Shown here: in pieces, positions 39,756 to 48,890 of the stretch
Numbering within the stretch: position 1 is the stretch's first letter
Layout of the letters: each line of letters opens with the position of its first letter
Assembly: GCF_013409935.1 (NCBI RefSeq)
Contig: NZ_JACCCO010000002.1
Span: 62,001 to 126,000, forward strand
Length of the DNA: 64,000 bases
Direction of reading: 5' to 3'
Origin: Streptosporangium sandarakinum
GTDB taxonomy: Bacteria > Actinomycetota > Actinomycetes > Streptosporangiales > Streptosporangiaceae
Position numbers and translations under genes: made by a program
Notes under the pieces: model-generated
Database searches by the model: none
Told to the model about the DNA's origin: nothing
The model's input: only the letters and a program-made list of their open reading frames with translations

Positions 39756-40496
39756 ATGACGCGTCACCGCCGCCGCGCCGTCGCGGCCACGCTGTGCCTA
39801 GTGCCGGCCGTCGCCTGCGCGGCCTGCGCCGGCGGCCCGGCGGGCACCGCCCCGGCCCCCGTACGCGGCCCGGCCGCCCCGCCCGGAAACCCGGCGGGCA
39901 CCGCGACCGGCCCGGCATCGGACGGCCCGGCCCCGGACGGCGGCGCCGGGGGAGGCGGCCTGCCGCGGGGCTTCGCGCGGGCCGGCGGGCCGGAGAACGG
40001 CCTGACCTTCGGCGTGCCGCGCTCCTGGGTCGCCCTGGACACCACCGGAGGCGGCCTGGAGCGGCGCCTGGACCGGGCGGGCCTGACAGACAAGCAGATC
40101 CACCGGGCCCGGGCCGGGCTGGAGCCCGTGGCGGCCCACGACGGGATCTGGGCGTTCGACCCCGCCTCCATGAGCCGCTCCCCGCACCGCTTCGCCACCA
40201 ACCTCACCGCCCGCTGCCGGCCCGGCACGACCTCCTCCGCGCAGCTGCTCGCCGACGCCGTACGGCGGCTGGCGCCGCTGCGGGGACGCGTCCTGCGGGC
40301 CGGCACGGTGCCGGTCGCCGGCGGACGGGCGGCGCGCGTCGGATACGTCTTCACCGTCGGCGGCGTGCGGCTGCACGGCCTGCGCCTCCTGCTGCCCGCG
40401 CCCGGCGATCGGACCTGCGTGCTGACGCTGAGCACCGACGACGCCGCCCGCCGGGGGCTGCTGGAGCGGATCGGCGGGACGCTGCGGCCCCTTTGA
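39756..40496 (+). CDS. Predicted lipoprotein of unknown function
   Basis: A 246-residue protein with a basic N terminus (MTRHRRRAVAATLC), a hydrophobic segment and a lipobox-like AVAC or CAAC cysteine near residues 20-23, followed by a long Gly/Pro/Ala linker (to ~70) and a globular domain starting LTFGVPRSWVALD. The domain is reminiscent of DUF1795-like or PsbP-like folds, but I cannot assign it. GAGGAGG lies just upstream of ATG 39756. Expected to be anchored outside the cell membrane. Confidence 0.65.
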   Translation: MTRHRRRAVAATLCLVPAVACAACAGGPAGTAPAPVRGPAAPPGNPAGTATGPASDGPAPDGGAGGGGLPRGFARAGGPENGLTFGVPRSWVALDTTGGGLERRLDRAGLTDKQIHRARAGLEPVAAHDGIWAFDPASMSRSPHRFATNLTARCRPGTTSSAQLLADAVRRLAPLRGRVLRAGTVPVAGGRAARVGYVFTVGGVRLHGLRLLLPAPGDRTCVLTLSTDDAARRGLLERIGGTLRPL

Positions 40497-40602
40497 CCGG
40501 TCTCTGTGACCGGCCCCGGCGACGAGCCGGGACCGGCGGACCGGACCCGGATCCGGCGTCGGCGGTCGCGGCGTTTCAGCGCGGTGATCCGGCCGTCGCC
40601 TC

Positions 40603-41907
40603 TCAAGGGGCGCCGGCTCCGGCGTCACCGGCCACGGTGGAGACCGGGACGTTGAGGACGCCGTCGAACGCCTCCAGGACGGGGGTGTGCACGTAGGCGC
40701 TCCGGATCCGGATGCGGTCGGGGCCGGGGGAGTGGCCGGCGCCGCCGGGGGCCTCCGCGCGCATCCGGCGGAGGTCGGCGACGGCGAGCCCGAGACCGGC
40801 GTCGGCGAAGGCGGCTTCGACGCTGCCCGGCTCGGGCGGCTGCAGCGCGGCGTCCTCGACGGCGAAGCCGAAGCGCGCGTTCTCGTCGGGGCGCATGTCG
40901 GCGGTGTGCCCGGCGGTGCTGGTCAGGCCGAGGGCGAAGTAGTCGTCGCCGAGGGCCCTGTGCAGGTAGTGACCCATCGGGAACCCGGTTAGCCGGCCGC
41001 CGAAGGAGATCGGCTCCTTCTGGATGTGGGCGTTGTGGGCCGCCAGCACGACGCGGGTGCCGGGCGCGAGGCGTTCCAGGTGCCACAGGAGTGATCCGGC
41101 CATGTAGGCGTCGCGGGCCGAGGTGTCGGCGGTCAGGCCGTCTCCGGCGTAGAGGCCGGCCATGGCGCGGAAGCCGTAGTCGGCGTGGCAGGCGCCTTCG
41201 AGGCGGCGCAGGGCCACGTCGTAGTCGTGCCGGTCGCCGCGGGAGACGTACAGCGGCTCCAGGGAGCGGAACCGGATGAGCAGGCGCGTCAGGGCGGCGC
41301 TGAGGGCGTCCTGCTCGGCGGTGGTCAGGCGGGTCCAGGCCGGTGCGGCCGAGGCCGCGGAGGCGCCGGCGAACGATCCGGCGATCCGCATCGCCTCCTG
41401 GAGCACCGGCAGGGTCTCCGGGTCGATCCGGCGCAGGTAGTCGGCGACCGGGGCCAGGGCGGGCAGCAGGGACCCGCCGGCCGCCGGGATGTCGATCCCG
41501 GCGAAACGCACCGGTTGCGCGGCCGTGGCGTTGTGCCGGCGCATCCAGCGCAGCGGCTCCTCCACTCCCACGGGGATCGTCGCGGCGAGGTGGGCCCGCA
41601 GGTCGTCGTCGGTGCCCTGGCCTTGGGCCCAGGCGTCGAGGGGGAAGCCCTCGCTGAAGCCGTACTCGAAGGCCAGGACGGTGAAGCCGCAGCGCTCGGC
41701 CAGGAAGCGCAGGATGCGCTGCCGCAGGTGGGAGAACTCGGTGATGAAGTGGGAGTTCTCCCCGATCGCGACGACGCGGGCCGAGCCGATGATGCCGCGC
41801 AGCGGCTCCAGGTCGTCGAGCGGCGCCTCGGGGTCGAGGTGGGTGAGCGTTACGGCCCGGCGGCCGAGCCGGTGGGTGAACGGGTCGCGGTGGGCTGAGG
41901 CAGGCAT
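40603..41907 (-). CDS. Erythromycin esterase-family hydrolase
   Basis: A 434-residue member of the EreA/EreB-like family. Conserved stretches: VVAIGENSHFITEFSHLRQR with the catalytic His-46-type residue, FTVLAFEYGFSEG with the essential Glu, and VVLAAHNAHIQKEP near the C-terminal third. EreA and EreB hydrolyse the macrolide lactone; many homologues act on other esters, so macrolide resistance is only possible. ATG 41907 has no clear ribosome site. It is adjacent to a Vat-type gene on the same strand. Confidence 0.82.
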   Translation of the reverse strand: MPASAHRDPFTHRLGRRAVTLTHLDPEAPLDDLEPLRGIIGSARVVAIGENSHFITEFSHLRQRILRFLAERCGFTVLAFEYGFSEGFPLDAWAQGQGTDDDLRAHLAATIPVGVEEPLRWMRRHNATAAQPVRFAGIDIPAAGGSLLPALAPVADYLRRIDPETLPVLQEAMRIAGSFAGASAASAAPAWTRLTTAEQDALSAALTRLLIRFRSLEPLYVSRGDRHDYDVALRRLEGACHADYGFRAMAGLYAGDGLTADTSARDAYMAGSLLWHLERLAPGTRVVLAAHNAHIQKEPISFGGRLTGFPMGHYLHRALGDDYFALGLTSTAGHTADMRPDENARFGFAVEDAALQPPEPGSVEAAFADAGLGLAVADLRRMRAEAPGGAGHSPGPDRIRIRSAYVHTPVLEAFDGVLNVPVSTVAGDAGAGAP

Positions 41908-42067
41908 GCTGATACTCGATTCGGGTTTTCCGGAAGGGCGGACGAACGGCTCGGCGGGCCGCCGCCCCGCCGCCCCGAGCGGGCGGGGGCCGGTGGACCC
42001 GGGGTGTCGTCGCCGGACACGCCGGGATCCGCCGCTCCGCACGGGCGGGGGCCGGGCGCGACCGCGT

Positions 42068-42590
42068 CTACGCGGGCGCCGCGTTCTCCAGGTCGTCGAT
42101 GGTGCCGGACATGATCGTGCGGATGTGCCGGGTGATGTGCTCCAGCGGCCAGTCCCACCAGGCCAGGGCCAGCAGGCGATCGATGTCGGCGTCACTGTGG
42201 CGACGGCGGATGAGCCTGGCGGGGTTGCCCCCGACGACGCCGTAGTCGGGGACGTCGTCGACGACGACGGAGCCGGAGGCGATGATCGCCCCGTGGCCGA
42301 TGCGGACGCCGGGCATCACCGTGGAGCGGTAGCCGAACCAGACGTCGCTGCCCACCACGGTGTCGCCCCGTCCGGGCAGGCCGGTGATGAGGTCGAAGTG
42401 CTCGGCCCAGGAGCCGCCCATGATCGGGAAGGGGAACGTCGAGGGACCGTCCATGCGGTGGTCGGCGCCGTTCATGATGAACCGCACGCCCTCGCCCAGC
42501 GCGCAGAACCTCCCGATGACCAGCTTCTCCGGCCCGTAGTGGTACAGCACGTTACGGGTCTCGAAGGCGGTCGGATCGTCGGGGTCGTCA
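42068..42590 (-). pseudogene. Vat-type streptogramin A acetyltransferase lacking its N terminus
   Basis: The left-handed beta-helix acyltransferase is intact from SDDPDDPTAFETRNVLYHYG onward, with the hexapeptide core (GRFCALGEGVRFIMNGADHR, where the His is the catalytic base), TVVGSDVWFGYRSTVMPGVR and VVGGNPARLIRRRHSD. Family members begin with about 45 further residues ending VGxYTYYDDP. Here similarity starts exactly at DDP and no start codon occurs in frame upstream; the only internal start is GTG 42550 (160 residues). The gene has probably been cut by a deletion that also removed the start of the divergent TetR gene. Confidence 0.75.
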
Positions 42591-42603
42591 CTCCCAGGAC
42601 CCG

Positions 42604-43239
42604 CGGGACCCGCGGGCCGCCGGGGCGGCGCCGGCGGCCCGGCGCCGCCCCGGCGGCCGTACCGCCCGCATCCGCGCGCAGGTGCTCGACGCCGTCCTCA
42701 CCGAGCTCGCCGAGCACGGCTACGACGGCCTCACCATGGACGCCGTCGCCGCGCGCGCCGGCGCGCACCGCGCGACGGTGTACCGGCGCTGGGGAGACGT
42801 CGGCGGCCTGCTCGCCGACGTCCTCGACGCCGCGGGCGAGGACGACTGGCAGCCCCCCGACACCGGCTCGCTGGAAGGCGACCTGGCGGCGCTGAACCAC
42901 GAGATCCAGGACGCGCTGACCGCGCAGCCGCCGATCATGGCGGCCCTGATCGCCGCCTCGTTCCGCTCGGAGAAGGCCGACCACGCCCAGCGGCGGCTGT
43001 GGGAGGACCGCTACGCCCGCTGCGAGGCCGTGGTCGGCCGGGCCGCCGAGCGCGGCGAGCTTCCGCCGCGCACCGACGCCCGGCGGCTGCTCATCGCCGC
43101 CACCGCGCCGCTGTACCACCAGCTGGTACTCCTTCGCACGCCGCCCGACCCGGACCTGCCCGGCCAGGCGGCCAGGGCCGCCTCCCTCGCCGCGGCCGCC
43201 GGCGCCTTCACCGGACCCCCGCCGGCCGGCGACGCCTGA
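42604..43239 (+). pseudogene. TetR-family regulator without a proper start
   Basis: The TetR helix-turn-helix (LTMDAVAARAGAHRATVYRR then WGDVGGLLADVL) and C-terminal ligand domain are intact. Helix 1 begins upstream of the only available start: the open frame reads GGRTARIRAQVLDAVLTELA, and GTG 42682 falls in the middle of it. No ATG, GTG or TTG occurs between an in-frame stop at 42538 and 42682. Translation from 42682 would give 185 residues with a damaged helix 1. The missing start meets the missing start of the Vat-type gene. Confidence 0.7.
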
Positions 43240-43331
43240 GGAGCGGGTGCCACCGGGTGGCGGGACCGCGGCCCCGGCGGTAACGTCCTCACCGGCACGG
43301 CCAAGATCACATCGACAGGCGGGCGGGCACC

Positions 43332-44510
43332 ATGGAAATCCCGGACCGGAACGCGGACGTCTCCCGCCGCGAGCGGCTGCGCCGCCACCGCGAGGTGACG
43401 GCCGCGCTGGAGCCGCTCGACGACCGGCGGCTCGGCGAGCTGCTGGAAGGAGCCCGCCCCCTGGGCTCCGGCGTCGGCGGCGCCTCGCTGCTGCTGGACG
43501 TCGGCGGCGCGCCGGTGTTCGTCAAACGCGTCCCCCTGACCGACGCCGAACGCCGGCCCGGTGACGTCGGATCCACCGCCAACCTCTTCGGCCTGCCCGC
43601 GTTCTGCCAGTACGGCCTCGGCGCGCCGGGCCTCCCCGGGCCGGGCTTCGGCGCCTGGCGCGAGCTGGCCGCGCACACCATGACGACGGACTGGGTGACC
43701 GCCGGCCGCACCGACGCCTTCCCCCTGCTGCACCACTGGCGGGTGCTGCCCGGCGCACCGCCGCCGATCGCCGAGCACGACGACATCGACGCCGTCGTGG
43801 CCTACTGGCACGGCTCGCAGGCCGTGCGCGAGCGGCTGGAGGCGCTGAAGCGCGCCTCGGCGAGCCTGGTGCTGTTCACCGAGTTCATCCCGCACGCCCT
43901 CGACGGCTGGCTCGCCGAGCAGGTCGCCGCCGGCCCCGAGGCCGCCGCCGCGGCGTGCGCGATGCTGGAGTCGCAGCTGCTCGGCGAGGTGGCGTCCATG
44001 AACGCCGGCGGCCTGATGCACTTCGACGCCCACTTCGGCAACATCCTCACCGACGGCCGGCGCCTGTACCTCACCGACTTCGGCCTGGCCACCAGTGCCC
44101 GGTTCGAGCTGTCGGAGCAGGAGGCGGCCTTCGTGGAACGCCACCGCACCCACGACCTCGGCTACGTCATGATGCGCCTGGTCAACTGGCTGGTCAGCGA
44201 CGTGTGCGGGGTGCGGCAGGCGCCGGGCACGCCACCGGCGCGGCGCAACGCCTTCATCCGGGCCTGCGCCGAAGGCGGCGCCCTGCCCGAACTCCCCGCC
44301 GGCGCCGCCGAGACGATCCCGGACGGCGTCGCCGACACGATCCTGCGCTACGCGCCCGTCGCCGCCATCATGAACGACCTCTACTGGGAGCTGTTCGGCT
44401 CCAGCAGGCACACGCCCTACCCGGCCGAGCAGGTCGAACGCGCGCTGCGCGCCGTCCCCGTACCGGCCGCGACCGGTACGGGAACGGCCCCGGCGCCGCA
44501 GGCGGGGTAG
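43332..44510 (+). CDS. Kinase-fold protein (aminoglycoside phosphotransferase/protein kinase-like)
   Basis: A 392-residue protein with the kinase-fold catalytic loop and metal motif GGLMHFDAHFGNILTDGRRL then YLTDFGLA (HxDxxxxN and DFG). The N-terminal lobe has LGSGVGGASLLLDVGG (glycine loop) and PVFVKRVPL with the ATP-binding Lys. The substrate lobe is unusual and mostly helical. It is probably an ATP-dependent phosphotransferase acting on a small molecule or protein. ATG 43332 is isolated, 92 bases after the TetR remnant; a hairpin at 44551 ends the unit. Confidence 0.78.
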   Translation: MEIPDRNADVSRRERLRRHREVTAALEPLDDRRLGELLEGARPLGSGVGGASLLLDVGGAPVFVKRVPLTDAERRPGDVGSTANLFGLPAFCQYGLGAPGLPGPGFGAWRELAAHTMTTDWVTAGRTDAFPLLHHWRVLPGAPPPIAEHDDIDAVVAYWHGSQAVRERLEALKRASASLVLFTEFIPHALDGWLAEQVAAGPEAAAAACAMLESQLLGEVASMNAGGLMHFDAHFGNILTDGRRLYLTDFGLATSARFELSEQEAAFVERHRTHDLGYVMMRLVNWLVSDVCGVRQAPGTPPARRNAFIRACAEGGALPELPAGAAETIPDGVADTILRYAPVAAIMNDLYWELFGSSRHTPYPAEQVERALRAVPVPAATGTGTAPAPQAG

Positions 44511-44550
44511 GCCGACCGCGGCACGGCACAGGACGACGCCGGGCGCGGCC

Positions 44551-44597
44551 GGCCGTCGCCGTCGCCGGCGCCGTCGGCGGCGCCGTCGGCGACGGCC
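44551..44597. terminator. Hairpin terminator after the kinase-like gene
   Basis: GGCCGTCGCCG (44551-44561) pairs with CGGCGACGGCC (44587-44597); the internal GGCGCC palindromes extend the structure. Confidence 0.6.
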
Positions 44598-44603
44598 TGG
44601 TCG

Positions 44604-44740
44604 CTATGGCGCCTCGACCGAGATGCGCACGGCCGGCGGCCGGGCGAGTACCCAGGCGATGGCGACCTCGGCCACCGTACGGCCAGGGCGGTCGGCGATC
44701 GGCCGCAGAGCCTCGGCGAGCCGGAGGCCGGCGGCCAGGA
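44604..44740 (-). pseudogene. C-terminal fragment of an aldo-keto reductase
   Basis: The minus strand reads LAEALRPIADRPGRTVAEVA then IAWVLARPPAVRIS, which matches the conserved helix of aldo-keto reductases in front of the cofactor-binding loop (TxAQVALAWVLAQPGVTA). The barrel, active site and start are missing. Remnant only. Confidence 0.55.
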
Positions 44741-44985
44741 GGACTGCGCCTCCCACACCGCGCTGCGGCTCCTGACCACGTGGGCCGATCAGGAGACGCC
44801 CGCCGGCTGACCCCGCCGCGACCCGCACACCTTCACGATCGCGACCGCGGGTTGCGGGCCCACCCCGGCCGCACCCCCGCGAGACGCCGCGAGGCGCCGC
44901 ACGGGTCCCGCGATCACCTCGGCCGCCGCCCCCGCGGCGCCTGGCCTAAACTTGCGCCCGACGATCCAGCGCTGGAGGTGGTGGC

Positions 44986-47205
44986 GTGCAGCCGGAGAAG
45001 GGCGGTGCCCCCGGTACGTCGATCTCGGCGGTCCTGGAGCGCATCACCTATGCCAACGAGGAGACCGGCTACACCATCGCCCGGGTGGCCACCGAACGCT
45101 CCGGCAGCGAACTGCTCACCGTCGTCGGGCCGCTGCTGGGCGCCCAGCCCGGCGAGTCGCTGCGCCTGACCGGCCGCTGGACCTCCCACCCCCGCTACGG
45201 CAGGCAGTTCGAGGTGTGGTCGTACGCCACCGTGCTGCCGGCCACCGTCCAGGGCATCCGCCGCTACCTCGGCTCCGGTCTGATCAAGGGCATCGGCCCG
45301 AAGATGGCCGAGCGCATCGTCGACCACTTCGGCACCGAGACCCTCACCGTCATCGAGACCACCCCCGAACGCCTGGTGGAGGTCCCGGGCCTGGGCCCCA
45401 AGCGCACCAAGATGATCGGCGCCGCCTGGGAGGAACAGAAGATCATCAAAGAGGTGATGATCTTCCTGCAGGGCGTCGGGGTCTCCACCTCCATCGCGGT
45501 GCGCATCTTCAAGCAGTACGGCGATGCCTCCATCTCCGTCGTGAGGGGCGAGCCCTACCGGCTGGCCGACGACGTGTGGGGCATCGGCTTCAAGACCGCC
45601 GACACCATCGCCCAGGCCGTCGGCATCCCGCACGACAGCCCCGAACGCGTCAAGGCCGGCCTGCGCTACACCCTGTCGCAGGCCGCCGACGACGGCCACT
45701 GCTACCTGCCGGCGCCCAACCTCGTCGCCGACGCCGTCAAGATCCTCTCGGTGCCGGCCGAGCTGACCGGCGCCTGCCTGGAGGAACTCGTCGCCGAGGA
45801 GGGCGTGGTGCGTGAGGAGGTGCCCGCCGGCGACGGCGCCGTCCCGGCGGTGTACCTGCTGCCGTTCCACCGCGCCGAGCTGTCGCTGGCCTCCTCGCTG
45901 CGCTCCCTGCTGCACGCCTCCTCAGACCGGCTCGGCGTCTTCTCCGGCGTCGACTGGGACGTCGCCCTGGACTGGCTGAGGAAACGCACCGGCGCCGACC
46001 TGGCCCCCGAGCAGGCCCACGCCGTACGGCTGGCCCTGACGAACAAGGTCGCGGTCCTGACCGGCGGCCCCGGCTGCGGCAAGAGCTTCACGGTGCGCTC
46101 CATCGTCACCCTGGCCCGCGCCAAGAAGGCGAAGGTCGTCTTGGCCGCGCCCACCGGCCGGGCCGCCAAACGGCTGTCGGAGCTGACCGGGCACGAGGCC
46201 ACCACCGTGCACCGGCTGCTGCAGCTGCGCCCCGGCGGGGACGCCACCTTCGACCGCGACAACCCCCTGGACGCCGACCTCGTCGTCGTCGACGAGGCCT
46301 CCATGCTGGACCTGCTGCTGGCCAACAAGCTCGTCAAGGCCGTCGCCCCCGGCACCCACCTGCTGTTCGTCGGCGACGTCGACCAGTTGCCCTCCGTCGG
46401 CGCCGGCGAGGTGCTGCGCGACCTGCTGGCCGCCGACGAGGACGTCGTGCCGCGGGTGCGGCTGACCCACATCTTCCGCCAGGCCCAGGAGTCGGGCGTG
46501 GTCACCAACGCCCACCGGGTCAACTCCGGCCTGATGCCGGCCCTTGAGGGCATGGGCGACTTCTTCCTGTTCCCCTGCGAGGAGGCCGAGGAGATCGCGG
46601 CGCTGACCGTGGACGTGGTGGCCAACCGCATCCGGCGCCGCTTCGGCCTGGACCCGCGCCGCGACGTGCAGGTCCTGGCGCCCATGCACCGCGGCGCCGC
46701 CGGCGCCGGCAACCTCAACGCCCTCCTGCAGGAGGCCCTGACCCCCTCCCGCGAGGGCCTGCCGGAGCGCCGCTACGGCGGCCGCGTCTTCCGCGTCGGC
46801 GACAAGGTCACCCAGCTGCGCAACAACTACGACAAGGGCGCCGCGGGAGTGTTCAACGGCACCGTCGGCACGGTCGTCGACATCCGCCCCGACGACCACA
46901 GGATGACCGTGCTGACGGACGAGGACGAGCACGTCGAGTACGCCTTCGACGAGCTCGACGAGCTCGCCCACGCCTACGCCGTCTCCATCCACCGCTCCCA
47001 GGGCAGCGAGTACCCGGCCGTGGTCGTCCCGCTGGCCACCAGCGCGTGGATGATGCTGCAGCGCAACCTGCTCTACACCGCCATCACCCGGGCCAAGAGG
47101 CTCGTCGTCATCGTCGGCTCGCGCCGCGCGCTGGGCCAGGCGGTGCGCACCCGCGGCGCCGGCCGGCGCCACACCAGCCTCACCCACCGGCTGCGCCCCG
47201 CCTGA
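44986..47205 (+). CDS. recD2: RecD2-like ATP-dependent 5'-3' DNA helicase
   Basis: A 739-residue superfamily 1B helicase not tied to RecBC. N-terminal OB-like domain (TYANEETGYTIARV), tandem helix-hairpin-helix motifs (IKGIGPKMAERIVDHFG; VPGLGPKRTKMIG; VWGIGFKTADTIAQ), Walker A GGPGCGKSFT, Walker B LVVVDEASMLD, motif III FVGDVDQLPSVGAG, and motif VI region AVSIHRSQGSEYPAVVVPLA. It unwinds DNA in repair and replication-fork maintenance. GTG 44986 follows GGAGG. Full length for the family. Confidence 0.92.
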   Translation: MQPEKGGAPGTSISAVLERITYANEETGYTIARVATERSGSELLTVVGPLLGAQPGESLRLTGRWTSHPRYGRQFEVWSYATVLPATVQGIRRYLGSGLIKGIGPKMAERIVDHFGTETLTVIETTPERLVEVPGLGPKRTKMIGAAWEEQKIIKEVMIFLQGVGVSTSIAVRIFKQYGDASISVVRGEPYRLADDVWGIGFKTADTIAQAVGIPHDSPERVKAGLRYTLSQAADDGHCYLPAPNLVADAVKILSVPAELTGACLEELVAEEGVVREEVPAGDGAVPAVYLLPFHRAELSLASSLRSLLHASSDRLGVFSGVDWDVALDWLRKRTGADLAPEQAHAVRLALTNKVAVLTGGPGCGKSFTVRSIVTLARAKKAKVVLAAPTGRAAKRLSELTGHEATTVHRLLQLRPGGDATFDRDNPLDADLVVVDEASMLDLLLANKLVKAVAPGTHLLFVGDVDQLPSVGAGEVLRDLLAADEDVVPRVRLTHIFRQAQESGVVTNAHRVNSGLMPALEGMGDFFLFPCEEAEEIAALTVDVVANRIRRRFGLDPRRDVQVLAPMHRGAAGAGNLNALLQEALTPSREGLPERRYGGRVFRVGDKVTQLRNNYDKGAAGVFNGTVGTVVDIRPDDHRMTVLTDEDEHVEYAFDELDELAHAYAVSIHRSQGSEYPAVVVPLATSAWMMLQRNLLYTAITRAKRLVVIVGSRRALGQAVRTRGAGRRHTSLTHRLRPA

Positions 47206-47208
47206 GCC

Positions 47209-47604
47209 TCAGTCCGACGCCGCGCCGGCGGGGTCGGCGTCGCCGCCGGGATACGTCCCGTACCCTTCGACCACCAGCGGGCCGTCGAAGATCAGCACCT
47301 CGTTGACCAGGCCGCCCTTCTGATTGCGGTAGTTGATGACCAGGCAGCCGACGCCGACGTAGGAATCGATGACCTCGAAGCGCAGGCCGGGGATGCGCCG
47401 CAGCCCCTCCGCCCAGTAGGCGCGCAGCGCCGCCTTGCCCCGGATGATCCCGTCGCCGCCGAGGAGCTGCGCCGCGACCGGCGAACGGAACGTCACGTCC
47501 TCCGCGAAGTGAGCCAGCAGTGCCTCCAGGTCATGGGCGTTCCACGCCGTCACCCAGCCGTCCACGAACTTCCGTGCCACAACATGATCCATGCGCATGA
47601 TCAT
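47209..47604 (-). CDS. SnoaL/NTF2-like protein
   Basis: A 131-residue single-domain protein of the SnoaL/ketosteroid-isomerase-like fold: FVDGWVTAWNAHDLEALLAH, FAEDVTFRSPVAAQLLGG and AALRAYWAEGLRRIPGLRFE. Function unknown; family members are isomerases, hydrolases or binding proteins. GGAGG precedes ATG 47604. It ends four bases from the convergent recD2 gene. Confidence 0.82.
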   Translation of the reverse strand: MIMRMDHVVARKFVDGWVTAWNAHDLEALLAHFAEDVTFRSPVAAQLLGGDGIIRGKAALRAYWAEGLRRIPGLRFEVIDSYVGVGCLVINYRNQKGGLVNEVLIFDGPLVVEGYGTYPGGDADPAGAASD

Positions 47605-47667
47605 GCCCGGTCCCCTCCGGCGCGGTGACGGCGGCCCCGGGAGGCGGCCGGCGGTCCCACCGCCCGA

Positions 47668-48546
47668 TCAGCCCTCCTCCTCGTCCCCGGCGCCGACCAG
47701 CTCCAGGAACGCCGCGGCCGCGGGGGAGGGCCGGTCGCCCCAGATCAGGTGCTCGGCCCGGGTGGGGGCGTCACGGAGCCGGATGACGCCCAGGTCGGGA
47801 AAACGCGGCGCGTACGCGGCCGGCAGCATGCCCACCCCCAGGCCCTGCCGTACCAGGTCCACCATGAACTCCGCCGACGACACCTCGAACGGCACCTCGC
47901 GCCGCACCCCCGCGGCCGCGAACGCCTCATCCGACTGCACCCGCCCGGCGTGGCCGGCGCGGAAGTCGACGAACGGCTCATCGGCCAGGCCGCGCAGGTC
48001 CGCCTCGCCGTGCGCCAGGGGGTGGTCCGGCGCGACCACGGCCACCAGCTCGCCCGTGCCGAGCCTGCGGCTTCGCACCCCCTTCGGCCGCGCGCGGGGC
48101 GGCAGACCGAGGAACGCCACATCCAGGCCGCCCCGCCGGACCTGCTCGACGAGGTTCTCGCTGCCCGCCGAGACGAGCGTGATCCGCACCCGCGGGTGGC
48201 GCCGCCGGTAGTCCCGCAGCGCGGCCGGCAGGTCGACGGCCGCGACCGTGGGGATGGCGCCGACGGCGAGCCGCCCGCGGATCTCCCCGCTCGCGGCCGC
48301 GACGTCGGCCCGCGCCCGCTCGGCGGCCTCCAGGCACGCCCGCGCGCCGGGCAGGAACGCCTCCCCGGCCGGCGTCAGCCGCACGCGCCGGCTGGTCCGC
48401 TCGAACAGCCGGACGCCCAGCTCCCGCTCCAGGGCGGCGACCTGGTGGCTGAGCGCCGACTGCACCACATGGCAGCGCTCGGCCGCCCGGGTGAAATTGC
48501 CGATCTCGGCGACCGCGACGACATACCTCAGCTGCTGCAGCTCCAC
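47668..48546 (-). CDS. LysR-family regulator
   Basis: A 292-residue LysR protein: N-terminal helix-turn-helix ([20 protein letters not shown] then [20 protein letters not shown]) and the two-lobed effector domain ([45 protein letters not shown]). GTG 48546 is the family-typical start ([10 protein letters not shown]); an upstream ATG at 48570 adds eight residues. ATCATG and CATGAT arms flank the start region. Its divergent partner is an MFS transporter remnant, so the regulator may have lost its target. Confidence 0.85.
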   Translation of the reverse strand: MELQQLRYVVAVAEIGNFTRAAERCHVVQSALSHQVAALERELGVRLFERTSRRVRLTPAGEAFLPGARACLEAAERARADVAAASGEIRGRLAVGAIPTVAAVDLPAALRDYRRRHPRVRITLVSAGSENLVEQVRRGGLDVAFLGLPPRARPKGVRSRRLGTGELVAVVAPDHPLAHGEADLRGLADEPFVDFRAGHAGRVQSDEAFAAAGVRREVPFEVSSAEFMVDLVRQGLGVGMLPAAYAPRFPDLGVIRLRDAPTRAEHLIWGDRPSPAAAAFLELVGAGDEEEG

Positions 48547-48626
48547 CAATCCATCATGTATCACGATCAATCATGATGAAAACCATGTGCTGGACTCATC
48601 GATGGGGGTCGGCGCACCCTCGACCC

Positions 48627-48890
48627 ATGACGCAGACTCCGCGGAGCATCCCCGCCGCGCCCGGCGAACGCGGCCGCGTCGTGGGCACGGTCATGACGGG
48701 CCTGCCGCCCGGCGGCCTGCCGGCCCGCGCCGCGGCGGGCACGGTGTCCGAGCTCGGCGGCGCCGCCGGCCCGCCCCTGGCCTCGCTCGCCTGGACCCAC
48801 GCCGGCCGGAGCGGGGCCAGCCTGCTCGGCGGCACCCTGTCGGCCGCGGCCCTCACCCTGTGGACCCTGGAACGCCTCCGGGCCGGGCGC
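48627..48890 (+). pseudogene. MFS transporter remnant with internal deletion
   Basis: The frame from ATG 48627 joins two separate parts of an MFS transporter: [14 protein letters not shown] and VSELGG from the middle of the first half, and [20 protein letters not shown] then AALTLWTLE from the last helix. Everything between (about 200 or more residues) and the original N-terminal helices is absent. After residue 88 the frame enters sequence antisense to the XRE gene. LysR-MFS divergent pairs are common, so this was probably the LysR target. Confidence 0.65.

Larger units (their letters stand above)
44511..44985. other. Intergenic region with gene debris
   Basis: A 475-base gap between the kinase-like gene and recD2. 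It contains a terminator hairpin (44551-44597), a minus-strand aldo-keto reductase fragment (44604-44740), and a plus-strand open stretch ending at TGA 44808-44810 (HTALRLLTTWADQETPAG) that may be another gene tail. The recD2 ribosome site lies at 44972-44977. Confidence 0.45.

Noticed and set aside
42472..43119. Minus-strand open frame opposite the TetR remnant
   Set aside because: Arg/Gly-rich shadow that shares only a few bases with the real Vat frame.
45922..47187. Minus-strand open frame opposite recD2
   Set aside because: No motif and low-complexity Gly/Val/Gln composition; recD2 motifs are complete on the plus strand.
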